DNA from: Breviolum minutum Mf 1.05b.01
Taxonomy: Eukaryota; Sar; Dinophyceae; Suessiales; Symbiodiniaceae
Length of the DNA stretch: 64,000 bases
Reading direction: 5' to 3'
Assembly (NCBI GenBank): GCA_000507305.1
Contig: DF239800.1
Coordinates: 129,542-193,541, forward strand
Each line of letters starts with the position of its first letter. Position 1 is the first letter of the stretch. Under the pieces are notes generated by a model. The model was given only the letters and a program-made list of their open reading frames with translations, was not told where the DNA came from and ran no database searches. The position numbers and the translations under genes were made by a program. Positions 45,020-54,977 of this stretch are shown here, one piece after another.

Positions 45020-46397
45020 ATGGTGAAACCATGTGAAACCACTACTTTCATTGAGACAAAGCAAAAAGAAGTACCCTCCCTGAAACTAGCAGTTTACACC
45101 TGAAAAATGGATGGTTGGAATACTGGTTGTGTCTTGGGGCCCTGCTTCCTGGCAAATGCTATGTTAGTTTTTAGGGAGTGTAGCGATTCATCACCACTTT
45201 GTCTCCGAATCGGCCAGGCGCGCCTTGGGGCAAAGAGTCTTCTGTGGTTTGCGCAGTCACCAGGTGGAAGCACCAAAAAATCAATCACGAATTGGGCGAC
45301 ACAAAAGCACGCACAAGAAAAAAACAAAGTCATGTCAGCCTAATCAGCCTAACCGGGAAGAACAAAAACAACATATCTACACCCCCAAATAAGAATTAGG
45401 TCCAACTTCGGGGTATTTTTTGTCTAAAAGCTAAATGACCCTGAAGGAAATTTAGCTTGGAGGTGAGTTTCTTACAGCATCCATTGATTTTGGTTTAACA
45501 GAAAATCAAGAAAGAAATGATGTCATGCTTTTGTTTTTTTGGATGTGTGTTTCCATGGGTGTCTCTTGATGGCAGTTTTCTTATCATCAGAAACCTCCCC
45601 AGGTTAAGAAAATCGCCTTTGGAATTGGTAAAGATTTCATAATCCAAATTTCTGCAAGTTGTTACTAACTGTTCATTATATTTTCTTTTAGTGCATAACA
45701 AACCTCCGTTTCTTATTGTTGATCGTGCAAGCAACATGCTACACTGTTCCAAGTTTTGAAGTTTTTTTCAATGGCATGCAAATCTTCAATGTCATGTTCA
45801 ATTTAAGACTTATCTATACTTTGTTATGTATACAACAAGCGTTATATAAATGAAAGTGAGGATTGTCATCCTTAGTAACACCATTTTCGAGTAAATCTTA
45901 AGGCAACCTGTTGCTGTTGTGGATTCACCTGTTGCGCTCCACGAAGGCCTTGTTGTTGTTCTTGCCTCCAAAGCCAGGAGTTGAGGTGCAGCTGTTTGGC
46001 TGGGGATGAAGGGATGGTTTGAGTTGGAAGATGTATGTTTCTGTTAATGGATTTTGTTTCGTAGATTTCTGGAAGTTTATGGAGGAAAAACAAACAAATC
46101 TGAACATGTGATTATATATTTACCAGGCTTCAGTTGGATGAATTTGTTTTTACATTTTCTACTTCATGTCAACTTTGGAGGCCTACAGAGGATTGGTAAT
46201 GTATTTTGCATCAAAGAGATGGTGATGTGCCCATAGATAGAATGAATTCTGCGGATTGTTCCAAGGATTCTGGTGAATACCTATTCTATAGGGCAATCCA
46301 GAATTTGGTCAATTGGCAAGAGGATTTCACGCTGCAAAACATACTGAAAGAGAATACGGTAGCACTTTTGGGGAATGCTGAATGCTTGGCTCTATGA
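45020..46397 (+). CDS. Complete five-exon gene M, unknown function
   Basis: Exons 45020-45070, 45184-45263, 45903-45979, 46065-46107 and 46241-46397 (TGA) join with every phase in agreement and total 408 nt, a predicted 135-residue protein. The start is ATG at 45020 and the N-terminus is MVKPCETTTFIETKQKE. Readable junctions include SSVVCAVT-R-QPVAVVDSPVA. The C-terminal exon is helical and acidic (YRAIQNLVNWQEDF). There is no membrane segment or signal peptide. Intron 1 is exactly one family-1 element. The first 17 residues could be replaced by a longer upstream exon if the true start lies elsewhere. I do not recognise the family. Exon 2 is open in the other plus-strand frames too, but only this one keeps the phases. 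Confidence 0.7.
45071..45183. repeat. Family-1 element that equals intron 1 of gene M
   Basis: The intron starts GTACCCTCCCTGAAACTAGC and ends GTTAGTTTTTAGGGAGTGTAG, the two mirrored arms of the element. Its 113 nt contain nothing else. The element thus supplies both splice sites. Confidence 0.85.
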
Positions 46398-46496
46398 CTA
46401 TTTCATACTAATCATACCAAGAGGGTAAACATCCGGTTGCTACATATTTGGCGACTTTCAGAAAGATTGCTGTATACACTCATGTGCGAAGAAATG

Positions 46497-46521
46497 TGTG
46501 TGTGAGTGTGTGTGTGTGTGT
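46497..46521. repeat. (TG)n microsatellite
   Basis: About 25 nt of TG/TGTGAG repeats lie between gene M and the next family-1 element. Confidence 0.8.
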
Positions 46522-46526
46522 GAAAA

Positions 46527-46643
46527 AGCTGTACACCCCCGAAGTTTAACATAGCCGCATAGCCCCTGAAAAATGATGCTTGGAAGACCACTTTCCTTTT
46601 GGGATGGTATATTTTCAGGGCTACGTTAAACTTCACAGGGTAA
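46527..46643. repeat. Family-1 inverted-repeat element
   Basis: The left arm GTACACCCCCGAAGTTTAAC and the right arm TTCAGGGCTACGTTAAACTT then CACAGGG show the GTTTAAC subtype. It starts GT and lies downstream of gene M. Confidence 0.8.
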
Positions 46644-47156
46644 AGGTGTGTGAGTGCATCATAGTTTGGGATACTCCAGGCAGATGATCCGGATACGTTG
46701 GGAGTTCTTAGACGGATAGTGTCAATCATGATATTGATCTTGTGTCTCATTTCAACGGTTTCAACCTGAGAAATTGAACGTATCGGGACACACATAACAG
46801 AATAAGAAAGTTACCTTTATCGCCAATTTATCGCTGTTTTGGGATGATATTACATATATATGTATTTCCAGCATGTCTTTCTCAACAAGTCGTGTATAGA
46901 AATGAATGTAGAACTGTGGGCCGGATAGGTGCCAATTTGAGTCGTACATATTTGGTTGTACACTAAATATGCGGAACCTGTTTACAGGTTTTTAGAAGTA
47001 GGAAACAACAAATTGGGAACGGATTCCTTTTTTGAGTTGAGGTTAAGACGGTTAAGAAAATAATCCAAATTGTTGCGGATACATGAATTGTTTCAACCAT
47101 CTTCGAGTTGTGAACCCGTTCTTTTTGCTGGGACCCTAGGCCCTAGAATAGCATAG

Positions 47157-47465
47157 CTTGCTGGAAAGTACCATGAGAGCCTTCTCTTGGAAGTGTTGGA
47201 AGATTTCCAAAAGCAACATTTGGTCACTAAAAGATCTCAAAGTCACGTTGCTTTGGAGGATGAAGATGGCTTAGTACACATGCAGCTTGATTTGGAGGTG
47301 GTCCAAAACTTAGATTTTGTTGGACCAAAAAATGAGGGAAAAGACTCCTCCAAATTGGTTCTTAAAAAATTCAAGAGATTGGAGGTTGAAATATCAGCCA
47401 TTCTTCCCAGACGTGGGAACCTTTTTGAAGCCTTTCAAAGGGTTCCCTTGAAGCACACTTGTTAA
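47157..47465 (+). CDS. Large open exon, unknown function
   Basis: 102 open codons follow an AGCATAG acceptor and end in TAA. The product is strongly charged, with ALEDEDGLVHMQLDLEVVQN and then a Lys-rich stretch (KLVLKKFKRLEVEI). It is coding-like throughout. Another frame has an ATG at 47172 in an ACCATGA context but closes sooner. It is probably a terminal exon, since no clear upstream partner was found. Confidence 0.6.
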   Translation, partial: LAGKYHESLLLEVLEDFQKQHLVTKRSQSHVALEDEDGLVHMQLDLEVVQNLDFVGPKNEGKDSSKLVLKKFKRLEVEISAILPRRGNLFEAFQRVPLKHTC

Positions 47466-47952
47466 ATGGAAGTTGCATCATTCAAAAAGGACTGCAAAGC
47501 TTTAACAGGTGTAGAAAAAACAAATAACGCAGCAGTACAGGACTTTAGCATTTACTTCATATAGACACGATGTGTACTGTATTTGATGAACAAATCTCCC
47601 GATTTCAAAACTTAGTCCTCCAAGCAATATTCAATGGCTTTGACCGCTGTTTTTGCTTTTCTTCAACAAAACTACCACAGCTTCTCCGAAGTAACAATTC
47701 AAACAACCAACAAAACTTAGTCTTCTAACCATCATGTTTCCGTGACTATTTGAAACTTCAGGGCTGTGAGCTGTTGCTTGGAAGATGGGTAGTTCAACTG
47801 CCAACCAGCTGATGGTATTTCACAGAAGCCATAAGTGGAGAAATGACCAGAATTGTGTTCAAAATCAACGGTGTCATGTTGAGACCTCTAGCCGGGGGCT
47901 AACTCCACCGAGCTAAAGCTAAGGGTCGAATGTTGAGCTTCATCTGAGGCAG

Positions 47953-49472
47953 AAAAAGGTGATATGGACGATGTATTGCTGAAAGAGACAGGTCTTATCT
48001 GGGAAAATGGGAGTCACAGACAATTTCGGCGCACACCATGCGTTTTTTTTTCGGTGGATTTGTATTTGTATACTTAAAAGGGATTCAACAACTTTGTTCG
48101 TTTTTTTTCACCAGAAGTTTCGCTTGCAGAAAAGTAACCCTTAGAGAGATGGAATGTGTTTTTTGGTTTTCCCCGCAAAAAATGAAACGGAATGGCTCAG
48201 ATACAAGGGAATACCGGAAGTCCTAATTTGACAGCCTCAGATCCCAGATTTTTGTTGGGCTACTGCTAGTGCTAGTGGTTGATAAATAAAATCCTGAGTT
48301 GGGGTGGTAAAGCTGTTTGAATTTGCCCGGAGATGATGATAAGATTTGATCAGATTCGTAGTTTTCCCCAATTAATCGAATTATTCGACTTATCCCATGC
48401 CTGGGTTTGGGGTATTTCAGCGTTTCTGGTTTTCTCAGAAGGGCACGGAATTCATTCAGGGGAGATTCGAGCAGACAACATGCACTGGGAGTCCGAGTAG
48501 AAAAATAATCAAGTTGCATGGTTCCATGAATTCATTTGCAAAACACGTAATTCAATTATCCTACTTCTCCATATGGGTGTTTCCAAAAATAGCGGTACCC
48601 CAAAATGGATGGTTTATAAGGGAACACCCTATTAGAATTGATGATTTGGGGGTACCCTATTTTTGGAAACCCCCATGTCAACATATATTTTTTAACAGAT
48701 AACAGTATGTTTATGACTCCACCTTCACCAACGACAAAAAAAATCCGATCGCCTGGCAGGAGAACCTGATGTGATCTCCTTGAAACCACGAAAAGCATCG
48801 AAACTGTGAAGTTTTTAGTGGAAAACATGTGGAGCGCAGCCGTTTTTTTTGTTGCGCCTCCCACACCTATAGTGGTCCAATGCTTCCCCGGTAAAGTGTG
48901 TTCGAAGTAAATTGTTTCAATCCAAGTAGAATCAAACACCTACATTGATGGTTCATTGTTATGGTATTTGAAAGGTAAATGTACCAATATATAATAATTG
49001 AGTGTTTGGGAGAATCAAATCTAAGAGTTGTTTGGATGTAGATTTTGAATACTTGAATTGATATACGCACACTTTCAGGAGGCCATTGCTGCAAAAGAAT
49101 AAATCCCAGAACTTTTTAACAATTGGGGCCGCACCACGTTGCTGGCTACCTGTCACTGGGCTGGATTGTTGGATTGTTGGATGGCTCAGTTTGCAACAAA
49201 GGACAATGACTACAGTTTGCTTATACATGGGGGAGCAAAAGATGCACGCAATCACCCTGTACCACTTGGTATCTGAAATCTATGATCACTTTTGTATGTG
49301 GTGTATTGCCAACAACACTTCAATGAGAGAGTGTGCGTTGCTTCAAGAGATTCGATATGGATACTTCCAATGTGCTCTTCAGAAAGGCAAGGATAACTGC
49401 AAACCTGGTTGTGTCAATAGAAAGACTGATCACCCCAGACTTCACCAAACTTCAACCTTAAAGGCAATATAG
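47953..49472 (+). CDS. Multi-exon gene O, unknown function
   Basis: Candidate exons are 47953-48041 (with an ATG at 47964: MDDVLLKETGLIWENGSHRQ), 48130-48226, 48354-48500 (LIELFDLSHAWVWGISAF), 48706-48770 (YVYDSTFTNDKKNPIAWQ) and 49079-49472 (TAG). The join 48770 to 49079 agrees in phase: two bases before GTGATC plus one make an ATG codon. The last exon has several cysteines (CALQKGKDNCKPGC). Over 49100-49265 another frame is also open and looks protein-like (DNDYSLLIHGGAKDARNHP), which is unresolved. A family-3 element lies at 48573-48676 in one intron. Confidence 0.45.
48354..48500 (+). CDS. Gene O hydrophobic exon
   Basis: After TTTGATCAG the frame is open for 48 codons to TAG and includes LIELFDLSHAWVWGISAFLV, which could be a membrane segment. 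A GA donor after CACTGG would keep phase with the next exon and avoid the stop. Confidence 0.5.
   Translation: MRSFPQLIELFDLSHAWVWGISAFLVFSEGHGIHSGEIRADNMHWESE
48573..48676. repeat. Family-3 inverted-repeat element, inverted orientation
   Basis: The arms GTGTTTCCAAAAATAGCGGT and ACCCTATTTTTGGAAACCCC flank a core in the opposite orientation to the 33180 and 42170 copies (ATGGATGGTTTATAAGGGAA). Confidence 0.8.
49079..49472 (+). CDS. Gene O terminal exon
   Basis: A 394-nt exon after a CTTTCAG acceptor is open to TAG. It is aromatic and cysteine-containing (YDHFCMWCIANNTSMRECAL) with a basic tail. The phase fits exon 48706-48770. The competing frame near its start tempers confidence. Confidence 0.55.
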
Positions 49473-49782
49473 TAGGGAATCCTCCAAAGTTGTCGGTCTT
49501 AGCGAACTATTTCAGTTTGTCCAGATACAAAATATACGTTGGGTATATCGAGGACCACACAATGTCACCCAAATAATCTGGTGAGTTTGTTTTGTGTGGT
49601 GTTTATACCTTAGTAATTTAGTAATGTCATTTTTCCAAGATTGCATCGTGCAACTTGGATACACGTTGCAACGTATTTCATGGGGTTGTTTTCTGACAAA
49701 CATGGTTTGGAACTGATTGGCACAGGGAGCACAGGAAAACATTATTATATGTTGTTTTGTGTTTTGAGTGCACAGTTCAGTC

Positions 49783-49941
49783 GCCCACCAGAAAAGATAT
49801 TTCAGACATTAAATTAGATGCTGCTGCACTAGATCCTTGACAAATAGTCACTGACAATTTTCCGATGCTCCCACCAGGGTTATCACATCGTTGCCGGCGG
49901 TTTCCTTTTGACGTTGACTCTCGACAGTTTACGAATTGAAG
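49783..49941. other. Stretch open on both strands
   Basis: The plus strand reads GYHIVAGGFLLTLTLDSLRI and ends at GTACCC, the left tip of the next family-1 element. The minus strand reads GGSIGKLSVTICQGSSAAAS and ends in a stop at 49783. Because the element is palindromic, its position does not decide the strand. Confidence 0.35.
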
Positions 49942-50050
49942 AGTACCCCCCAGAAAGCTAACATGACAATGGAAAATCAACATCTTTAATAGGGAATCTA
50001 TTTTCAAATAGTTGTTTCTCCATTGTCATGTTAGTTTTTCTGAGTAATAC
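49942..50050. repeat. Family-1 element, CATGACAATGG subtype
   Basis: The left side GTACCCCCCAGAAAGCTAAC and CATGACAATGG are mirrored by CCATTGTCATGTTAGTTTTT. It starts GT next to a plus-strand open frame. Confidence 0.8.
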
Positions 50051-50147
50051 TCAAAGTTTGTGAGCACATTCCCTGAATCAAGCCCTTCCTGGATTCCTAT
50101 CCATTTCCCATGTTTCGGCGAGACATTTTCGTGCAGCGATGTTTTCG

Positions 50148-50453
50148 CTACATTTGATCTTGCCCAGAAAAGGATTTAACATCAAATGAACGGGTTGCTT
50201 GGAGTGGGAATGCCATTGGAAGAAACTGAAAGTTTTTGTTTGCTTGGAGTACCAAGAAAACACCTTGATTTTTTGCATTAGGATCATAGATGATGATAGT
50301 ATCATCACTAAGGAAACTCCCTAAGTGGTACGTTTGTTGCATGTTTTTTGCACTTGGAGGTGATGTCACTGCGTATGATTGCACATCTTCACCTACAACG
50401 ACCTTTTGCCTTTTGCATCCTTTAGCCATGTTTGCAACTCTGGGAACAACCAT
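50148..50453 (-). CDS. Minus-strand single-exon gene P
   Basis: A complete 101-codon frame runs from ATG at 50453 to TAG at 50148 (a second ATG at 50429 gives MAKGCKRQKVVVGEDVQSYA). The product is soluble, basic at the start, then mixed (GSFLSDDTIIIYDPNAKNQ). It is the best minus-strand candidate in the right half. A GT at 50263 after AATCAAG could instead be a donor, giving a shorter product whose next exon brings an early stop. A further minus-strand frame (CSENIAARKCLAETWEMD) lies at 50081-50158. Confidence 0.5.
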   Translation of the reverse strand: MVVPRVANMAKGCKRQKVVVGEDVQSYAVTSPPSAKNMQQTYHLGSFLSDDTIIIYDPNAKNQGVFLVLQANKNFQFLPMAFPLQATRSFDVKSFSGQDQM

Positions 50454-51289
50454 CCTTTTAGATTTTGAAAAGACATGACTCCTTCCAGTGAATTTTGATT
50501 CATAGGACCAATAACAAGCATTCTAAGAATTGTGAATTGTGCAATTATTTGGTATATTACATACCTGTATAATATGTTTATTCATACACTACTTGAAAGC
50601 GAACATGGCTAGCCATGCCCAAGTTTGCAAACAATGAGCCATCAAAATCCAAGATTCCTATGTAACGAAGCTTTATTTTCCGCGCGCTTCTCTATGTGGC
50701 TCCAGATGATTGCTTCATACTTGTCCAATAAAAGGATGATTATGTATCACGACCACATAATAATTTTATAAGGTAGTATAATATCCATATTTGTATAACC
50801 CTTAGCAGGCAACAGCCAGGATTTTGTCACAGATGGCATTGAGTGAGACGTCTCGTTCAATCAGCTGACGGTGTGTTGATGATCGATTTCACCAAGCTGA
50901 GAAAGGTCCAAAAATGCTTGAGAAATGCTGGAATTCCATGTTTTTTTTTCCACTCTACGAACCCTCCATTAGAAAACTCATTTCACAAAAGCAAAGGCAA
51001 AAGTCTTACTCTTTCCAGGATTGTGGTAGTCTGTAGTCGTCATATGTTTCGATGGCCGATGCTCCGGAGGCAAGCTGGGATGGGGGTGGACGCTTCACGT
51101 GGCTGGCATGGAGATTTTTCAATGCAGATGTAGTGATGCCTTGTGCCCAGAACTCCAACATATAATCTAAAAGTGTATTTCCTCTAGGTGTTGATGCTTA
51201 AGAAACACACTGACCCAATGCTTAGGGTTTAATGATTATCATTCAATAAAACATTTTAGTAGCTACACAGAGTGATTGAGAGTAGCCCC
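50454..51289. other. Divergent region with weak exon candidates
   Basis: Two plus-strand candidates lie here: about 50840-50935 (DGVLMIDFTKLRKVQKCL, with a GTCCAA donor inside) and about 51042-51164 (FDGRCSGGKLGWGWTLHVAG to a TAA). The second looks coding but overlaps another open frame. The region separates minus-strand gene P from plus-strand gene R and should contain both promoters. Confidence 0.35.
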
Positions 51290-51579
51290 ATGGACAAGGA
51301 TGCATTGTTGAACTTATCATCATGGTTTTGTTTGTTCAAATTCAACGCAGTGATCCACCGAGCAGGTGATAAAACAATCCGGAACAGATAGATTTGCGTC
51401 ATCTATATACAGGTATTCGGGATCTTTCGTTTAGATATGAATCCATGGTTATTCATCAGCTGTTAAAGCATTTACCGTCATATCCCACAGAAAGGGAAGT
51501 TCGGAAAATCATTGACTCAAAAGTAGCAATCTTAAAGAGGATATGTGATCGTTCCCAGGAGGCTATAGATATTTATTGA
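51290..51579 (+). CDS. Complete two-exon gene R, 80 residues
   Basis: ATG at 51290 (context AGCCCCATGG) opens exon 1 (51290-51365), which ends GCAG before GTGATA. Exon 2 (51413-51579) follows ATACAG and ends in TGA. The phase agrees: one leftover base plus GT makes Gly. The 47-nt intron carries no element. The protein starts MDKDALLNLSSWFCLFKF and continues as a charged, helical chain (REVRKIIDSKVAILKRICDR). No domain was recognised. It could be the 3' part of a longer gene if upstream exons join before 51290. Confidence 0.65.
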
Positions 51580-51589
51580 ATTGGCATAA

Positions 51590-51733
51590 TAGACCCCCGG
51601 TCGATTGAAAATACAAACGAATGAAAATGAACGGAAAATGATGGTTTGTTGGAAGATGATGAAGTCGAAGTCCTGCAGTCCTCTTCCACGGGCGTGTATT
51701 CTCAGGTTCCATCTTAATCTTCCGGGGGTGTAA
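51590..51733. repeat. Family-1 inverted-repeat element
   Basis: The left arm GACCCCCGGTCGATTGAAAA is partly mirrored by CATCTTAATCTTCCGGGGGT at the right. It lies just after the stop of gene R. Confidence 0.6.
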
Positions 51734-51920
51734 CTGATAAGGCGCCTCCTGAGGTGTCACGGCGTGATGAGGCTGCTGGAAGTCACTGGGTTGTTGGTTG
51801 TTGGTGACCCATGGTTGGAGTCACAGATTTAAACCAACAAAAACATGTCGTAACGTTGATGGGAGATTTGGTTTGTTTGTGTGTTGGGTAAGTTAATGTT
51901 GTTTTATTTTTCTTCCCAAG

Positions 51921-53099
51921 AGATGTTGGTCAAGTTGAGCATATCCTTTTGGGGGGCTTCTTGCATTTGTGTTTCAGGGGGCAAGATGTCTCATGTGTTG
52001 CTGGGATTCATGGTTTCATTTGATACACTCCCAACTTGTAGTGAAACAAAAACAGGACCCCGAAAGGCATTGGTTTCTTCTAACAGTAGGAAATTTGTCG
52101 AGACCCTGATGAACCTTCACTATGCATTGATACAGTGTTGTTTGGGCAGCCAAGGTGTGTATGTGTGTGTATACATATAAATATATATATATATATATGT
52201 TATATTAGACTCCAATCTTGGCATCTTGCAGTTCTTCCGGGAATATATTCCCTGCGAGAATCTACTTATTTCATTACCGTATGAGTTGGTAAGAATTTAG
52301 GGTATTCGCAAGTGTTATTTAGATGTCGATGTTCCTTCTGAATCTGCGTGGTGGTTTCAGTGGTTTCAAATATGTTTTATTCTCACACCTATTTGGGTAA
52401 ATGATCCAATTTGACTTTTTCGGATGGGTTGAAACCACCATACAACTAGTTTGTGTTTTATTGGACTGGTTCCTAATAGACGAATCTCCCCTGGTCGCGA
52501 CATCCATGAATCAGAGGTTTTCAGGGCGCGACATCCAAGACATCTAAGACATCCAAAGCCGTGCCAGAGAAAAGATGCAAACATACAAGATCCCTTTGAT
52601 TAGTCAGTCATTATCTAGGTGGTGGTTTCAACACCCTATTTGGGAAAATTCCCATTTTGACAAATATTTCTCAGATGGGTTGAAACCACCAACTAGTTAT
52701 TTTCACTATTGAATTGTTGTGGGTAACCGTAACAAAATTGCTACGATTCTACAATTGTAATACGTACCGTAAAAAACATTCTACACCTGCTGAAGATGTA
52801 TTTACAATGGCAAATTGTGAGAAGGTAAAGAAAATAATGCAGACATTGTCCCTTTAAACCGGACTTTTTCCTAGGATCAATTCGATCATAGTAGAGCCAA
52901 ATTTGCGTTTTCTACCATTGCATCCGGGCATTTAATTCACTGGCCAGGACGGAAATTAGATTGGTAGATCCAAGCTCCGATTCCCCAGGTTGGTGAAATG
53001 TCCTTCACAGTTGGTGTGAGAAATCCTGCCACTACCCTGGTGAAGTCGCCTCGACCAGGCGGAGTTGCAACGTCAGCAGCTGCGGCGACGAGTGGATAG
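51921..53099 (+). CDS. Multi-exon gene S, unknown function
   Basis: Exon 51921-52154 (donor GTGTGT) reads MLVKLSISFWGASCICVSGG and SSNSRKFVETLMNLHYALIQ. It joins exon 52450-52516 in phase, because one leftover base plus TT makes Val (VCVLLDWFLIDESPLVATSM). The intron 52155-52449 ends exactly with a family-4 element. A third, GC-rich exon 52975-53099 (FTVGVRNPATTLVKSPRPGG to a TAG) follows after a second family-4 element, but its phase is not proven. Downstream of 52516 all three frames are briefly open around a repeated ACATCCAA unit. Confidence 0.5.
52348..52449. repeat. Family-4 element whose end is an acceptor
   Basis: GTGGTGGTTTCAGTGGTTTC to TTGAAACCACCATACAACTAG, followed at once by the open exon 52450-52516. 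The left arm carries a short internal duplication (GTGGTTTCAGTGGTTTC). Confidence 0.8.
52619..52696. repeat. Family-4 element flanked by CTAG
   Basis: CTAG precedes GTGGTGGTTTCAACACCC and the element ends GAAACCACCAACTAG. CTAG on both sides may be a 4-nt target duplication or part of the end sequence. Confidence 0.75.
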
Positions 53100-53623
53100 T
53101 GCTGTCCGGGGAACCTGGAGTTTTTGACCGCAGATTTCTAGGGTCAACATCTACAACTTGGAAATTTCACATGTCATACGAGTCATACTATAGATATCTA
53201 TATTTAGATATTAAACGTTCATTCCTGTAAAGTAACATAGTGATCATAGTCATGGGAAGATCCAGCATTTTGATGATATTTACCAGGGAAGATGGGGATT
53301 TATCATGCTTAGTTCACCAGAAGGGTATCAAAAAATGGTGATTGAGATATGCTAAGTCTTTCAAGCTATTATGATTTTGTTTGGGGCGTCAATATCTACA
53401 CCCCCGAGAATTAACACAGAACCCTGGCAGGGTCAGGTGAAGTGTTTCACACGTTTTTTTTTTTCAAAGGCTACAGGAAACTCCAGCAACAGAAAATATA
53501 ATGGGTACGGTAGTACTAATATACATCTATATACCGGTAATTTATGACCTTAAATGCTAATCGCCTATACAGTTATATAATAGTAGATAATCCCCTAAGG
53601 TGATGACCTTCTTCATGTCACAG

Positions 53624-54475
53624 AAATTTGTTCTTCTGGAAGAAGCGGAAGTGAGCATTGTTGTTCTTAGTTTTGTTGGAGGGTAACTCCATGGTACTGT
53701 TTGCATTCCATGCATGTTTACACTGGTTGCATCAACATTTGCCTATCTTGCTGACTGTGTGAGAACATTCTCACCTTTCTTGTTGTTTTCTTTTGTGAAT
53801 CTGGAAAATGATTAGAACAAGTTGATCAGAACAGCAGCAAGAACCAGAACCACAACCACAACCAAGAATAGCCAAAAATAACAACCACAAAAAAACAATC
53901 AAAAACAACCAACAACAACGCTTCTCAGCATATGTCCTAATAGTTTGTACTCCCTGGAAGTTTAACATAGCCCCCCCCAAAAAATCACCATCCTAAAAGG
54001 AAAGGCTTGTCTTCCAACCATCATTTTTTGGGGGCTATGTTAAACTTCGGGGGTGTAGTTTTTTGTTTCTTTTTGAGGTTAAAACAATGATGGAAGGCTA
54101 TATTGCAACCGTCGAAGCTGCGAAGGTCTTTTCGAGTCGAGATGGGATGTTTGAAGCGTTCCAAGTTGTAGGTCTTTGGAACCCACGTGTTATTTCAATG
54201 GTTGACTACCTACCTTTTTGGAAGCCACGGAACTCCTCAATTTTTACGGGTTATAAACTTATAACACCCATATTTTCTAGGGATCAAAACATGATGAAAA
54301 CCTTCATGTTTCATGGTGTTGGGGTCCAAGGGTAAGTGGTGATTTCAAAAAACATGATATAATTTTAATCCCAGAAATTGGGGAAATAATCCAATTTGAC
54401 GGGCATATTTTTCAGATGGCTTGAAGCCACCAACTATATAGTTCTATGAATCTCAGTTGTGTTTCTTATAGTTGA
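53624..54475 (+). CDS. Gene T: exons separated by two elements
   Basis: Exon 53624-53682 (LLEEAEVSIVVLSFVG, donor GTAACT) joins 54059-54331 in phase, and that joins 54442-54475 (TGA) in phase. The middle exon reads MMEGYIATVEAAKVFSSRDG and onward for 91 codons and ends before GTAAGT. Its acceptor is the right tip of a family-1 element, and the intron after it is one family-4 element. The end is short (SMNLSCVSYS). Upstream exons probably exist but were not found. The function is unknown. Confidence 0.6.
53943..54058. repeat. Family-1 element supplying an acceptor
   Basis: The left arm GTACTCCCTGGAAGTTTAAC and the right arm GGCTATGTTAAACTTCGGGG are mirrored. The final GTGTAG is the acceptor of exon 54059-54331. 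Confidence 0.8.
54059..54331 (+). CDS. Gene T exon flanked by elements on both sides
   Basis: 273 nt (91 codons' worth) are open, with the phase matching both neighbours. The only splice signals are the tips of a family-1 element on the left and a family-4 element on the right (GTAAGTGGTG). Confidence 0.65.
54332..54441. repeat. Family-4 element that equals an intron
   Basis: GTAAGTGGTGATTTCAAAAA to GGCTTGAAGCCACCAACTATATAG, 110 nt, with the GGGGAAATAATCCAATTTGA core. The donor has become a consensus GTAAGT, unlike most copies. Confidence 0.8.
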
Positions 54476-54977
54476 TTGGTCACTTAAGTTCAACTAGGAC
54501 ACTGCATATGTGTTTTCAACTGGGAATGACTATCCATCATGGTGACATATGCCGGTCAAAGGTGCAGATCCTTTCAGTCCAACTGATCATCCTAAAACCT
54601 GAGTCCAGGCAAGGTATGGAAACATTGATCCACCCGTGCCACGAACCTCTGGGGTTGTAGGACAAGTGGATAGGCAGCACTCAACAAATTTCTAACAAAT
54701 CCTAGGTCCTAGGTTTTGTGTAGGGGTGAGTCTTCTTCACAATTTCAAATCTTGTCACCCTCAAATGGTGTGTGTTTTTCAGGTTTCTGTTCACGTGAAC
54801 ACAAATGCCCATGGCAAAATGGACCTACCACCCAAGATCAGGCAGTGTAGAGCTTTGGTCTGTTTTCTCCAAGTGTTTTGGTGGAATCCCACTGGCAACA
54901 GCCTTAGCGACGGAACGTCAGTAATCCCCGGAGCCGGACAAAAGAATGGTGGTAATAGTAGCAATATGTTAGAGTAA
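54472..54977 (+). CDS. Further open exons, unknown function
   Basis: 54472-54613 reads CFQLGMTIHHGDICRSKVQI and ends before GTATGG. 54783-54977 follows TTTTTCAG and is open to TAA (MDLPPKIRQCRALVCFLQVF). The two are not phase-consistent. In the phase that would fit, the second exon reads CSREHKCPWQNGPTTQD to an earlier stop. The first exon overlaps the end of gene T by 4 nt, so it may be an alternative exon of that gene. Confidence 0.4.

Larger units (their letters stand above)
46398..47156. other. No exon seen apart from the 46527 element
   Basis: This stretch separates gene M from the open exon at 47157. Minus-strand frames across it run through the microsatellite and I do not trust them. 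Confidence 0.35.

Noticed and set aside
48556-48939. Minus-strand 127-codon frame
   Set aside because: It crosses a family-3 element and is antisense to exon 48706-48770, whose phase matches its neighbour.
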